In this document: positions 25,301 through 38,419 of the stretch, piece by piece | Position numbering within the stretch: position 1 is the first letter of the stretch | Layout: each line of letters opens with the position of its first letter | Source: Kryptolebias marmoratus | Taxonomy: Eukaryota; Chordata; Actinopteri; Cyprinodontiformes; Rivulidae | Direction: 5' to 3' | Assembly: GCF_001649575.2 (NCBI RefSeq) | Contig: NC_051440.1 | Span: forward strand, 19,043,922-19,107,921 | DNA: 64,000 bases | Made by a program: the position numbers and the translations under genes | The notes under the pieces: generated by a model | Told to the model about the DNA's origin: nothing | Seen by the model: only the letters and a program-made list of their open reading frames with translations | Databases searched by the model: none

Positions 25301-26089
25301 ACCCACAGTGGTCAAGCTTCTGCCTGCATACTTTATGGAGCTACAGAAACAAAAAATCAAAAGAACTAAACTGTATCTTTGAATAAATGGTGGAAAATGA
25401 GTTTCCTGCTCTTAGAATGCACAGGTCACACATGCACAGTAAAACTTCTACAGTAAAAAATCATTCACTTTCTTAACTAATTTAGATACATTTTACCCCT
25501 GTTAACACAGCTCTTCTCTACTCAACTTCATCATTGCATGTCCTCTTTTTATTCCTTTTAAATCACTGAAATGCTCTTTAGCCACATTTTCACAACCTTT
25601 AATATTTTGTTGAAAAAAAAAAGAATAAAAATGAACTGTTGCTTTTAGAAGACACAGCAGAAGATTCATGTCTAACTGTATTTAAAGTAAAACAAACAAA
25701 CAAAAAAAACTTTACAGGGTTACATTTAGATTATGAGCATTAGTCTTACCCTTTATGTGTTACTTTATCTAAATACATAATTTTCTTAAAATGTATTTTA
25801 AAGACTATTATATGTTTGGATCATTTTAGAAAAAAAAAATACTGTAGTTTTACTTTCCTAAGTTCCCTAAAACCTCTACACCTCCCTGTAATACAGTACA
25901 TTGTCATATTACTGTATTTTACATTCTCTCTGTTGTGTGTTTGAACTAAAAGCTTTCATCTATCGAATGATAACTGTGACCAGCATAGTGAGATGATTTC
26001 AGAAGAAACTAAATCCATTTTTAGCAGAACTAATTTAAATTTTCTTTTGTGAGAAAGACATATGGGTGCTTTCTCCAAAAAAATATATC

Positions 26090-26111
26090 TGTGTGTGTGT
26101 GTGTGTGTGTG
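26090..26111. repeat. (TG)11 microsatellite
   Basis: A pure dinucleotide TG tract of 22 bp. Confidence 0.9.
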
Positions 26112-27289
26112 AGGGACAGAAAGATAAGTGAAGATCTGAATGGTTACTGTCATGCATTATTATTATAAAGTGTCAAGTTCTATATTTCTTCTTGGTTAGT
26201 TTGTTTCCAACAGCATTGTATTGCTATTGCTAGCTTAAAACGAACTGTCAGAGGTTGTTCAATGATTTTACACAAGTCCAATAGGGTAAATAATTTTATC
26301 TGAATACAAAAAGATGCGCACATTCATGAGAATGAACAAACAAAATATTGCATATATTGTTTGTCTGTCATCTCACACAAACCCTTTTCTTTTCACATTA
26401 GCAAAAATAGTTCTCACGACATACATTTTAATAGAATACAAAGGTGCATCGAAATTAAATATCATTAAATGTTCAGCCAGTTACTGTGCAGGCATAGTGT
26501 TTGTGTATTGACTTATTTACTGAGCATGTACCTTTCACATTCTTTTCTTCTGTTGTGAATGAAGAGTAACATTCGCTTTAGTTTGCACTGACACAGCCTC
26601 AGGGATAATGTGATTAATGTATCCCACTTAGTTCAGGCGCATCTATACACTCCAGACATATTTTTGAGAGCTACAATCATATCATTTAAATTCATGTCTT
26701 TGTTTACTAATAAATCACATGAACATCCTCCATTATAGGTGCTTCAGGACTGCAGCCATCCGTTTGAGCCAAGGTTAAAGAGATTTCATAATAAAAACAG
26801 ACCTGTGACAGTTGAACAAACTGGGTGTGGTGATGGTGAGAACAATAGAGGTGGCGTGAAGCACTTTTCCCGGGAGTTTGATGGCATGCATCACTGAAGA
26901 TGACAAAATGTAAAAAATGTTTAGAGGACCTTATTAAATATGTATTAAACTGGATTCTCAAGTCGGGCATTGACAGAGAAATCCATCATTGTATTGTAAA
27001 ATGCCAAAATACTACTATAGCATGAATATTTAGCATCCTTTTCCTGCAGCTGTGTAGAGCGCTACAGACAAAAGACCACAGAAAACCTTATTTTTGTCAT
27101 TACTTGTGAAGTTATTTTTCTTTCCTAGGTTTGAATTCATTAGTTATAAGTTGCTCAATCTAAAGTATGTAACATGGAAGCTGATTCTTTGAGTGCCAAA
27201 TAGCTTTAAGATTACTAGATTATAATAATACCGTCAGCCTTCTTATGAACATTTTTAGATACCAAATGAGAACCTATCAAAAAATATGA

Positions 27290-27620
27290 GCGAATTGACA
27301 TTGGGGCAAAGTGGGAACAATAGTGTTTACAACCACTCAATTAGAGAGATTAGTCAACCTCTCCAAGGTCACCAAAACAAAGGCGTGTTCATGTAATATA
27401 ATCCCTCTAAGTCAACTATTAATTACTTCATGAATGTCTGAGGACTAAAGGGCATTGTCATGGGCCATGGCTCATGGAAATGTCATTAGGGTTTAATAAA
27501 AATTTAACAAACATCTTTCCCCAACCTGTGCTCTATTAGGATTCTGAAATGCATCTTGCAAGTTTATTGCACTTATTTGCATTGCTTTCAGTTCAAGGCT
27601 ATTTTAATGAATTCTTCTTA
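27290..27620. promoter_or_regulatory. candidate conserved non-coding element (about 27290-27620)
   Basis: Within about 330 bp are AACAATAG (SOX-like), CTCAATTAGAG, CCAAGGTCACC (orphan nuclear receptor-like), ACTATTAATTACTTCATGAATG, GGGCCATGGCTCATGG and a TTATTTGCAT-like POU word. No repeat and no credible reading frame is present. The block has the texture of a developmental enhancer, but this is inference without alignment. Confidence 0.32.
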
Positions 27621-29729
27621 GGGTGTGTATTTTTGTAAAACTTCAGGATTCAACTAAGTATTCCACTGATGAATGAAATTACACAACCAGGCATGCAATC
27701 AAAGCTTTACAGCAACAAATATACATCACCTGGCACAACGATGTGAAGTGAGCAAGGCTCAGCTATAGTACCTTTCTCTTGTCTGGCTGCCAGCATGCTG
27801 CGTCGCTGTGAGCAGAAAGCCCACACTGCAGCGCAGGCTGACTGTCTTTGGGTTATGCGAGTAGGTACGGGGGCGTATTTGCAGAGAAGAGAGAAAATGA
27901 GAGATAGGAGCCACAGCCAGAGAACTGTCCCTGACTGATGCTGCTCGGCTTCCAGTAGCACCCTGTCAAATCCAAATGAGAAATTTCAAATATCCAGTGA
28001 GGTAGCTCTTGAAAGGGGAAATGTTTCCCACCACCGCTGAGTCCTTTTTTGGACAATAATTTTAAAAGTTAGTTGGCTGACCTTCAAAGTGAGGGAAAAA
28101 TAATGGATTCCAGTCATCTCAAGGCATGTGTTAAGTTGATTGGAAGATGAAACGGTGTGAAATGCATGCTGTTTCAAGATGAAATGAGCTATGTTGGCAA
28201 ACAGACATTTGTTAAGCTTTTGCTTTGATCTGTGGCCTGTATCTCCTTAAAGGATTAATATCTAACATTTGTTAATGCAGGAAGATACACACGGATAAAA
28301 CACAGATTTTGGTTCAGGAATGTCTGAATAAATTATATTATCACAGCACACACCAAAGCCTCTTTGTAATTATGACTTCATGAGTACTCTTTACACATTA
28401 TGTGAATTTCCCTCAATTGTATCTCACTATAAAATGACTTTGCAGCATCCATATGAAACAAGAAGCAGTCATCAAAGGAAATATGATGAAGCAAACTGCC
28501 ACAGTTCTTGGCATCCACTACAAACATATTTGCACATAAATCATTTGCAATTATTGAAATACATATTTTGCTATTCCACATTATTAATGACTGACCTGGA
28601 ATTTCTAATGTGAAGGAGTCATGCAGTAGTACTCCCTGCACTAGAACATTTTTCAGTTTGTTTTGTTTTTTAATTATATTTTATTATTATTAATTTTGCT
28701 AAGATGGTATTACCCACAGTTTCACTTGTTTCTATTTAGATATTATTTTCTGGAGCAGGAGTTGTTATTTGTGATATTTCAGGTGTTTCACATCTTAAAT
28801 AATTTAACTGAACAGGTAATTAGATTCATGCTTAACAAACAAGATGAGCTCATGTCATTTGTAAATTGCAGACTTCTGATTATCAGCAAGTCTGCTTGTT
28901 TGTGACTCCATTTTACGCTGCTGATGGTAGACATTATTGAATTAGCTGGTGATGCGTGCGCTTGAGATCAGCAGGCTGAACATTGAAGCATTTTAAAATT
29001 TTTAGAGTAACAGTGCACATTTTGAGGTATTTTATTTAATAATATCTCCAAGTATTTATTTTTGTTTTAGGAATAGATCATTCAAAACAAAGGATGAGGA
29101 GGGGAGGATGTCTATCACAGGGTCCATAAATGAAAGCAAAATCCTGTTGTGCTGTTCACCTGATCTAAGTTGTCTAATTAAACAGACACAACAAGCACCT
29201 TCCAGCTCATTTTCAAGTCTTAAGAGAGCTCTTACACTGTCTGTTCTGAGCTGCTGAGCAGACTGTTCTCACTGAAATGGTCAGCTGTCCCATAAATCTG
29301 TGACCATTGAAACAAAGCAGTTTGTGAGCTGCTGAGTTGGTTGTTTCCATGTGTATGGGGCTCCATTCCACAAGCTCACTGTTAGGACATGTTTTGTATG
29401 GAAATTAGTGGTCAGATGCTGTGATGCTAAACTTTGCATTTTGGTCACTGTAATGTCCAGAAGGTCAAATTGGTGCATTCTCCATCAATGAAAACGTCAA
29501 AAGTTTGCAGCTAACGACTGTCGTTCTCTATATTTTTTTTTACCACTCTTGAAATAAGTATCAATTTGCACACAATTTCTCCCACATCTTTTTGTTTCTA
29601 AAGAACAATTTAGTACTATGTTTTAAAATCAAGTATATAATACCTGTCACTAGTCAAACTCAGATATCCACAACATTCTTTTCATGGCATTAATTAAGCA
29701 TTTTTTTGTAGCTAAAAACTCACTTGCAC

Positions 29730-29960
29730 TTCGTCAAATGCAGCACACTGCAGTCACTACAAAAAGCATTACATGCGAGGCTTGCAATGCAGATGCTGAA
29801 AATTAATATCCTGTCCTCCAATTAGAGTGAGAAATTTGATAAAAGGAATTCTTTTGGCAATGCTTTAATTAGCTCACTTGATCTTACTCAAGAGACCCTG
29901 CACCCTAGGGTGAAGTAACCATGTGTCATTAATTTACAAGGTAATAGAGATTAAGCACTT
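29730..29960. promoter_or_regulatory. candidate conserved non-coding element with CACCCTAGGGTG palindrome
   Basis: Complex unique sequence with TCCAATTAGAG, CTTTAATTAGCTC and CATTAATTTAC homeodomain-type words spaced across about 120 bp, and a perfect 12 bp palindrome CACCCTAGGGTG at 29901-29912. No repeat match and no reading frame. The role is inferred from the motif cluster. Confidence 0.32.
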
Positions 29961-31439
29961 ATTTAATTAAATACAATACAGTAGATATATTCTAAAATAT
30001 TACCATACAGTGCTGAAGCTATTTATTTTTAGAAAGAATGTGCAAACATACCTAAGCTCCTCTCTCTGTGCCTACATTCATTTTGTGCGTCTACCTGGCA
30101 TAGAGTGCGCAAATGATGAAAGAGTCAAGAAGGATTCCAGACTCACCTAAAAAGGTACCTGAGGGACTATAAGAAGCCTTGCCAGGCAATTCTCGTTCTC
30201 CATGTGTTCTAAAATTTGATCAATACCATTTAAAGCCCTAACTTCTGGGACTGGAGCGCTCTCACAGTAAAATGTCATGCACCTTCATTTTATTTCATTG
30301 AATTCTGTATTAATGGGATGTGTTTGTACAACATCTCATGGGCTTTCTCGTTAGAGAGCCTAGATCACACTACAGCTCCTCAACTCTCATTTTCTAGACC
30401 TAAACAAATTATCATAGGGTTTTCAACAAACCCAAACAGACAACATTTAGTGTTATTCTAAATAATGTATTTTATGATCTGTTTACTGTCGGCCTCAGTC
30501 TTTAATCTTCCAACAAGGAATTGTTTATGTCCTCATTTTACCTTAGGTAAGGCTGTTTCACTTATTAGAAACACCTATTGATGCAGTTTTTTTTTCCATT
30601 TTCTTTCCCTATATAAAATAACGTTACTTGTGTAGGTTTAAAAAACTTCTACCTTTAAAAAGGTTCTACCTAAAGATAGGACATTTTAGGACAGATTGTT
30701 TAAACAGCCAAGTTACCTGAACAAAAGGCATGTAGACACTCCATGTTTCCTTTGAACTCACCTGTATATAGAACATACACATATCTTGTATTTATAATTT
30801 CCATTAATGTAAAAAGGAAACACATTTTCTGGTATCCTTGGCTATCTGAATTTCTTGCCATTTGCATATTGGCCCTATGACCTCCAGACTCAATTAAGTT
30901 AATAAAGAACTCTCTGAGCTCCTCATTATTTCTAAGTATAAAGACATTAATCACTGAGTTTTGAACTTTAAGAATTAGATTTTTTTAATAGATTATATTT
31001 ACATTGCAGCATAGTACTTACGGGTAATTAAACACTAATATGTGTGACATTCCAACCTTTAACTGCACTTCTTAAATTCGACATTAACTACTTGAGCTTT
31101 TTTTCTGCTTCTAGAATACAAAAGGAAATATTGCCAGATTTCTTTGTTCATTTTTTTGTCTGATTAAGTAATGTGTCTTTAAACATGGCTTTGTTTTGCT
31201 TTAAAATTAATATGTAGTTGTAATTTAAAGACATCAGTACTGATTGTGCAAAACTTTCCAGAGCAAACATTTTTGAATTAGATTATTTAAAAATGCTCTG
31301 TTATTTGTCTGGCCATATACATTTGCCTTCAAGGAAGGCAACTTTGAAGGTAAAATCAAAATACAATTTATTTTAAAAAAGAACACACTAGCGTTTTATA
31401 ATTGAAATAATAACAAGAAAAAAAATCAGAGTAAAATCT

Positions 31440-31690
31440 CTGAAATCATTTACTGCTTTGAAGGAACACAAATGGATTCAGTAATCAAGATTATCTTGAT
31501 TGTTTTAATTGATTACACTCCTCCAGAACACCAACCTGAAGAGTGAAGCTTTTCTTCTGTTAATCAATAAGGTTTATTGATTAATATGTAGAACACTGTG
31601 CTGAAATGAGCCATTAGAAATTCAAGAACATCCACCAGTAATGGATTGTCCTTGTTGGGCTAGGAGACAGATAAGAAGACAGTCGAACAT
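31440..31690. promoter_or_regulatory. candidate enhancer with clustered ATTGATT palindromes
   Basis: Two palindromes lie about 60 bp apart. AATCAAGAT and ATCTTGATT are separated by one base (31483-31501). TTAATCAATAA and TTATTGATTAA are separated by three bases (31560-31584). Between them is TTTTAATTGATTACAC. The AATCAATA / ATTGATTA word is the core bound by ONECUT-type factors, and TAAT/ATTA cores suit homeodomains. Density and symmetry exceed what I see elsewhere in the window. There is no repeat or coding match. Function is inference. Confidence 0.4.
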
Positions 31691-32647
31691 ACAGTTTTTT
31701 TGCATCCTGAAGATAACACAGAAATTAACAAAGTCAATTTGAATTTACTTTGTTTTCTGCAAACTATACTGCATGTTTCATCAATACAGAGAAAATGAAA
31801 AACATTGTTTTCCAATCTTCCCGCCTAAATACTTAACAGTCCAATTTACCAACACTTTAAAATTTCAGACAAAATCTTTCTCACATTTATGCTCTCCATT
31901 CATGGTATTCCATTCTCATTAACTGTAAGTGTCCCAGGTGAGACATTTCTACCTTTTGCACACACACCGTCACACACACATAAATGTCCATACCTCTTGT
32001 AAATTTCTGGCATGGTAAAAAGGGAATGAGAGTAAAGAGCAAAAGAAAAAGAGAATGAGAAGACTGAGTAGGCTATTACAGAGGAAAGAGTGTATACCCT
32101 AGAGGAGGCGCGGGCTGAGATGGCGTAAATGAGGGAAGCGCAGCAGCCATTCCTGTAGCCTCATTACAGTAATGGAGACCCATCCGTTCTGTCAAGGTCT
32201 CCAGAAAATCTTCTGTGACATGAATGCCTACCTTTTCATGCTCTTCCACATCAGTGATCCAAGAGAAAACAGAAGTGGGAGAAAGAATAGCAGAGACATT
32301 GTTGGTCCTGGGATTCAAGTTAAACAAGAAGTAATGTGCATTTGGTGGAGTATTAAGGTCCTGATTAGGGTCTTTTATTCCCTGCCACAGTCTATAATGT
32401 TATATGGTGGTTGACTTTGTGGCTTTAGTGGGAGAATCTGGAGACTTTAAGCTTTTAGTGAAGATTGGTCTCAATGCTGAACAATCTAAGGCAGAAACTG
32501 CACTGACCATCATGTTTGCAAGTGGATTTTAAAAGGTAAGAGTGTTGATTTCATGTTAGTGTTTGTGGGTACTTTGTGCACTGGGGAGATGTCAGGACTG
32601 TAAACATAGTAATCTGTCAGATCAATCAATTTTGTGTGTCTGTTTGT

Positions 32648-32957
32648 CAGGGTCACAGCAGGTTGAAGTCAGTCCCAGCTGACATGGAGTGAGAGGCGGG
32701 GAACACCCTGGAGAGGCCCCCAGACTATCACAGGCCTGATGCTGAGAACCAAACAACCGTGCACTCTCACCTGTCAATTCTGAATGAGCTTTGCATCAAG
32801 GTCTTTAGAATGTTGGAGGAAATCATAACATCTAAAGAAAGACAAATTCATGTAGGCACAAGGAGACCATAAAAGATGCTGCACAAACCCATCATGGAAA
32901 CTCCAAATAGAATAGCCCTTTTAGCTGTGAGGTGACAGTACTAATCCCTCATCACCA
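32648..32957 (-). mobile_element. tRNA-headed fish SINE, degraded full-length copy
   Basis: Read on the plus strand it shows the reversed SINE: CAGTCCCAGCTGACATGGAG, GAGAGGCGGGGAACACCCTGG, CAGACTATCACAGGC, AACAACCGTGCACTCTCAC, GTTGGAGGAAATC, CATGGAAACTCCAAATAGAA and TAGCTGTGAGGTGACAGTAC, followed by CTCATCACCAT at the tRNA-like head. It is the same family as 18753-19275 in the opposite orientation, but more diverged and with small deletions. It is non-coding. Confidence 0.75.
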
Positions 32958-35900
32958 TTAATCTTTCACAATACTAAAAATACAATTATGCAATGAAATA
33001 TGAATCAAATGGCATATTAAAAACAGCAGGGGTCTAAGCCACTATCATTAAAAATAGCTGTTTATGTCAGAAAAATCAAAATCTGAATGCAATATGAAAA
33101 GGTTTTTTGTATAGCACAGATGTTGTGCATACAGTGGGTAGAGGGAAAGTGGAAATTTTGCTGGCTTTGAGTCTAAAAATCTGAAAAAAACAGTTGATAC
33201 AAATCTGAAAAGCCATTTAGGCCATTTTGCTTTTGCTTAATTTACCTTTAGGCAAGTCGGCACAAACTGATTGTTACACAATCAGAAGTTTTTCTTCATG
33301 TTACAGTGGCTATCTTGATCACATTTACTGCTGTGGAATAATTTTAGGAGTCACAATCACCCCTGGCAATATGAAAACCCCTCCTTTTTTTATCATATCA
33401 AAATTAATTTATTACCATTTACACATTTTTTTTCTCAACACTTGTGGTGATTCATAAACCAGAACCATGTGTGTTTATGGTCTTGGCTTATGAGTCATAC
33501 ACACTGAAACATATGTGTTTATGTGCTCAAGTCATATTTCCATTCTTGTTCTAATCAGAAATTGATGTAGTTGTAGCTTTACCCCTGACTGCTCTATTAA
33601 ACTGTCAATGTCAAACCGGACAGGAAGTACAATTTCAGCAGTTTATAAAAGTGAGTTCCCCAGAGGAGCAGTATTCATGCAAGGCGACTGCATATAGCTG
33701 TAGCTATTTCTAACACAAATTGTATAATGAATTAATTTATTTAAGACACCTGCAAACCATCCATCATTCGGATTTACTTGTAATTATCCTAATGCCGCTT
33801 TACATATGTTAGATTTGGGTTTAAGAAGTAAAATCTTTTGCACATGAATTTACAATAAAGAATCAATTGAAATTCTACAAATGCAAAAGTTGATGAAACA
33901 TTAAAAACAATTTTTGAATGTTAAAAATTACAAAACTAAACCACCAACCAAAAAAGAAACAACTTGACTTTCAGTACTTTCTGGGTATGGAGCCAGTAAA
34001 TTTGTGCTCACACATCTTTTGCTCCAGCTGAGTTCTGCGATTAATCCAATCAAAAGGAAGAGACTAATCAGTGAACTCACATGCTGTGGTGTCTGGCTGA
34101 ATTCCTGCACTGCACTTTGGTTTCACGTATTTTAGATTAATGCAATTTGTATTGTTAGGCAGTGTTACTTATCTTTCTCCACCGTCACACACCAATGATT
34201 CTCATGCTGTTAGGGCAACTTTTCATAATTCTCACGTAACCAAGGACAAGTTGTATGGGCCATGGGGGATAGGATATCACGAGAACACATAGGACCCAGC
34301 AGCTAGCTGCAAAAGCTGTATCTTACAGCTGTGAAAGAAAAAAAGGAGCATGAGAAGGACCTTGAATGCCACTTATTTGGTGTCTTTGATAATAAATACA
34401 GCACTCTACACTCAACAACTCTGTTTTCCTGCTCACAGGAAGGTCAAACCAATGAGTAATCCAGACAAAGAACAAAATTGCACACAGCAATTGCATTCCA
34501 TTCTATACTTATTACAAAATTAACCATGCATATCAGAAGAAAGAGTAAATAACTTTGATATGTGTATGTGCATATAAGCTTGATTGCATGCTTTTATCAC
34601 TAAAAGCTGGCCTCCAGGAATGTTTCCTTTTATTTCTGAATGTTGCAAGGTCACCAGTTCACTATCTCCTAACGACTCACCCTTGATTTTTGAAACATTT
34701 TTAACAAGTTTGAGGCATTAAACCATCTATTTGTTGATGCATTTTACCCCAAACTGCATATCTTTGAAATAAAATTACATATAGAAAATAGGCTGATTTA
34801 TCCCTATATCTCAACCTATCTATACCATTGCACAATACTCAGCCACACACCTTCCAACTCTTCTTTAAGCTTGTCGTACAATTTCCATACTCTGTTCAGA
34901 TGCCTTACAGTGTGGCATCATCATCAATAGTCATTTAGGAGGGGATCGCTTTCCACGCCACCGGATGCAATGAAGATTCATAGCTATCTATTCCAAAAGT
35001 AATGTACAGAATGGGTGAGAGATGAAAATTGTACACATGCACCACAGGCTATTGGATTACTGAAGTTTGGCCTTGTAGGTCCACTGAGGTGGTAGGAAGA
35101 GGCGTTGGAAGATAAATGGCAAAAACAGTAACTAAGCAGTGATTCTGAAACAAGTAGCAGTAAGAAAATATAAAGGGAACGTTGTGTATTTTGACTGAAA
35201 CCGGCACTGATGTTTTTTAAACCTCACAAAAATTATCAAAATTATTTGTGAATGTTTTCACGGTCTATTACAGCGAATGAAAATGTGTTGCAAAAGGAGC
35301 TGGGTTATCACCAACACAAAACTTAACATTTGCATTTGTGTGAAAAGGAAGTTTCAAATGTGAGATTTTATGCCCTTTCAAAATTCTTACAAAAGTAACT
35401 GCTTGCTGTTAGAACAAAAATAGATAAAAAAGTAAAAAAAGCTTAGAGACATAGTTGTAAATATTGCCATCACAGGCTTTGTCTATCCACTACTTTGTAA
35501 AGTTTTTAAAAAAATCAAGTTTCCTGACCATGACAACTAATGCCATATGGGGATTTTCTTTCCCCTTTAACCATCAAGTTACAATTAAGGACACATTTTG
35601 TAGATAACCATTTCTTGCAAATGGCTGATATTTTAATTCACTGAACAGACTGTTTGTGAAGCTGTTCATGGGAGAAAGACAAGCTGGTAAACACACACCT
35701 CCTGCAGATAAATGAAGGAAGAGCCACAGATTTTTTCAATATGCGCATCAGTCTCTGAGGGATAAACTATAGCCAGCTTTTTTCAAATGTATTACAGCAT
35801 GTGCTGCTTAAGTGCAGTGTACCATCACAGAGCTTCATCATTTTCTATTTTACATAAATTCAAACAAACAGCCTTAAACTTGACCATTTTCTCTTTGTAT

Positions 35901-37586
35901 CATCTTTTAAGGAAAGGTCATTAGAAATTGCATAAAAAATTGAAAAAAAAGAAGAGCCGCAGAGAGACAACAGATGACTAATTAATAATGCTGAATTAAT
36001 GCTGAAAAAGATCATAGCATGTAAATCTGTTGGGTAATGCACCATACTACTTCGATGTGTAGTCTGTCTTGATCTAAAAAGTGGTTTATATCAATGGAAC
36101 TGTAAATTAGTGCTTTCTTTCTTGGGAGAACAGAAGAAAGAAAGAAAAAAAAACAGGAGAAAAATGAATATTCAAATGCTAAAGAGGTAATTTACTTGGG
36201 TAATGGCCTTTCCCTGCTTCTAAGGATTAAGGATGAAGCATTGTGATGAGCCCTGATAAGGGAAATGTGAACTGGATTCCATGACTATGCATATAAGAAA
36301 TAGAGATGTGTGTCACCCCAACTATCATCAAGATTGGAGTACAAAAGACTTTCCCCTGATACTGCTCTCCTATGCTCAGTCTACTGCACTAATTTATAGT
36401 CCCGTTTTGAGTCTGACATTCAAGGGTAGAAAGCAGATGCAGAGATCACTCCCTTGGTTCTTTTCCTGAGACCCATGTTAATAGGCCCACTCCCGCCCAC
36501 TAATAAATCTATTAGAGAGCTAAACACTGTATAATAGCTTCAATTGGTGCTTTGGCTCTATGAGGTGTTGCATATTAAACTGTTAGCTGCTGAAATAGTG
36601 TGACAGCTGACTTCAAACTCCATAAAGGTGTCTAAAATGAAAGTCTGCACAATGTCATTGACTCACTGAAGACAATGAAAAACAATCATGCTTTTTTTAT
36701 GACTTTTACAGGCAGCTGTTTAAAAGAGTTTAAACATCAAAGTTTAAAAAAAACCTAACAAAATCAAAACCGGTAAATGTAGTTGGATGATTTAATTTGA
36801 TTAACACTGATTTCATAGACTGAAACTCTGTAATGAATAAATGCATGGATGTCAGAAGGAAGATGGAACATGAGTGTCCACACAGTGTTCTGGAGCTGCA
36901 GTGTTGTGGTCATCTGCGCACTGTTGATCCTATTCAACACTCTACAGAGAGTCTGGCAAGCTTCACCTTTGACCGACCTAATTTGATTTTGTCAAATGTG
37001 TTTCCTTGCCCTGCTGAGACCAGGCCAGCTGCTCATCTCTCTCCGGCTTCTGTTTATGATGTTTGAGTCGCTGAATAAAAGAGGACGAATGAGGGAGAGC
37101 AGAGAAAGAATAAAAAGGCTGGTGGGGTGGGCGGGTGCAAGTAGACTGAATCAAGTCTATCACAGTGGCCCGTCTGAGAGAGATGGTTTTATCACCCATG
37201 GCATCTCAGTACGCAATTGCAAATCTGGTGAAACTTTTTCCAGATCCAGCCTCCCCTCCCACTCATTCTCTGTCGCTTACTTATTTATTTTTTTTTGTGT
37301 GTCATTTTTCTCTTCTGCTGGTGCCTGTTCTACAAAGTCCCCAGGCAGTTTGGCTGAAATATCAATGAATCACTCTCTATTAAGCGCTCATATATATAAA
37401 GCTGTAAGTGAAGCGAAACCTCAGCACTCGATGAGACTGATGTGGATGAGCCGTAATGCCCCTGGTTAGGCAGTAGCCTCTGTGGTGGAGAGCAGCATGA
37501 ACTGCTCTGGAGAGTTTGTACTCTGCCTTCATTTATTTATATGCAATAATTAGGAGCAGTGAATTCTCAGCATGGTTCGAGGTTTA
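32958..37586. other. non-coding stretch
   Basis: No gene or recognised transposon. AT-rich unique sequence to about 36180, then two complex islands (36190-36620 and 37000-37480). The 157-codon frame at 36996-37469 is the longest one not explained by a repeat and is discussed as a finding. It has no recognisable domain. Confidence 0.55.
36190..36620. promoter_or_regulatory. candidate conserved non-coding element (about 36190-36620)
   Basis: Complex sequence with GGATTAAGGATGAAG, CCCTGATAAGGG (GATA word), CTAATTTATAG, CTAATAAATCTATTAGAGAG and CAATTGGTGC. It differs from the AT-rich flanks and matches no repeat. The 62-codon frame inside it looks like chance. Regulatory identity is inferred. 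Confidence 0.28.
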
Positions 37587-37915
37587 TTCCTAAAGGTTTC
37601 AAAGTTTTTTTTGGACTTTTTGAACGCTGCAGTCCAATTTTTTTGGTCCATTACCTCTGAAATGATTAATTTATTTATTTTTGCTAGTTAAGCCACTTCA
37701 CTCTGATCTATGTATAAAATGGCTCAGAAATCCAAGAGATGGACCAAAAGAGTAAACAAAAAACTGACAACTTGGCAAATAATTTTTTTTTACATTGGAA
37801 ATACTTTGTGGGAAAAAAAAAAAAAATTGACAGGAAGTAAAACAAAAATACAAAACATGAAACCAAAACAATAAAGAAGGCCAAGAAAAAATAAATAAAT
37901 AAAAAAACACTTGAT
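37587..37915 (+). mobile_element. dispersed repeat, copy 1 of 2
   Basis: The words TCCTAAAGGTTTCAAAG, GGACTTTTTGAA, GGTCCATTACCTCTGAAATG, GGCTCAGAAATCCAAGAGATG, CTGACAACTTGGCAAATAA, TTGACAGGAAGTAAAAC and CATGAAACCAAAACAA run in the same order and orientation as in 41760-42045. The two copies differ by many substitutions and by the lengths of A/T runs. It is non-coding; the minus frames over it (37698-37958, 37708-38049) are rich in F and other hydrophobics because of T runs. The left end seen in copy 2 suggests a Tc1-like non-autonomous DNA element, but the family is unknown to me. Confidence 0.8.
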
Positions 37916-38419
37916 TGAAAGCTATGAAAAGCAGAACAAACAGAAAACAAAAAAACAATTTTGCTCAAAACTATGACATTGTGCCTGAATGAGCATTTTT
38001 TCCTTATTTCACAGTAAATTTTCACAAAAAACAGCAAAATTTGACACATTTATAAATTATGCACCTTTTTATAAGTAAATTGTTTCAGCTTAGTATTTTC
38101 TAAACACAACTTCCAACTTGTTTAGTTTGTTAGATATCACTACAGTTCAGTAACAATAACTGTTTTAAAAGTATTTTTTTCTTCACCAGTTGCACACTAC
38201 TTCCTTGACAATAATCCTACCATAAAGTCATTTAATCTGCATAAACAGAGCAGACATTTTGTTTAAGTTTTAACTAAACGTTCAAGTTTTAAGCTGTGAG
38301 CCTCCACACAAGGGAACTCTAACAGGCTAACAGCACAGAGAGTTACTATGGTCTATCTACGGTTTCATTAGATGAGTTTAAACCATATTTAGGGTACAGT
38401 TTTATTAATTTGCATAGGA

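Larger units (their letters stand above)
19331..32647. other. long non-coding stretch
   Basis: No coding gene or recognised transposon can be supported. The minus-strand frame at 19355-19714 (119 codons) and that at 22955-23374 (139 codons) are unrecognised and treated as findings. There are short simple repeats, such as (TG)11 at 26090-26111 and a tandem CCACTTGATG pair near 22386-22407. Islands that look like conserved non-coding DNA lie at about 22930-23380, 26690-26900, 27290-27620, 29730-29960 and 31440-31690. Confidence 0.55.

Noticed and set aside
37698..38049. Two overlapping minus-strand frames rich in F, I and L, looking like membrane proteins
   Set aside because: They come from A/T homopolymer runs in and after dispersed repeat copy 1; the composition explains the hydrophobicity.
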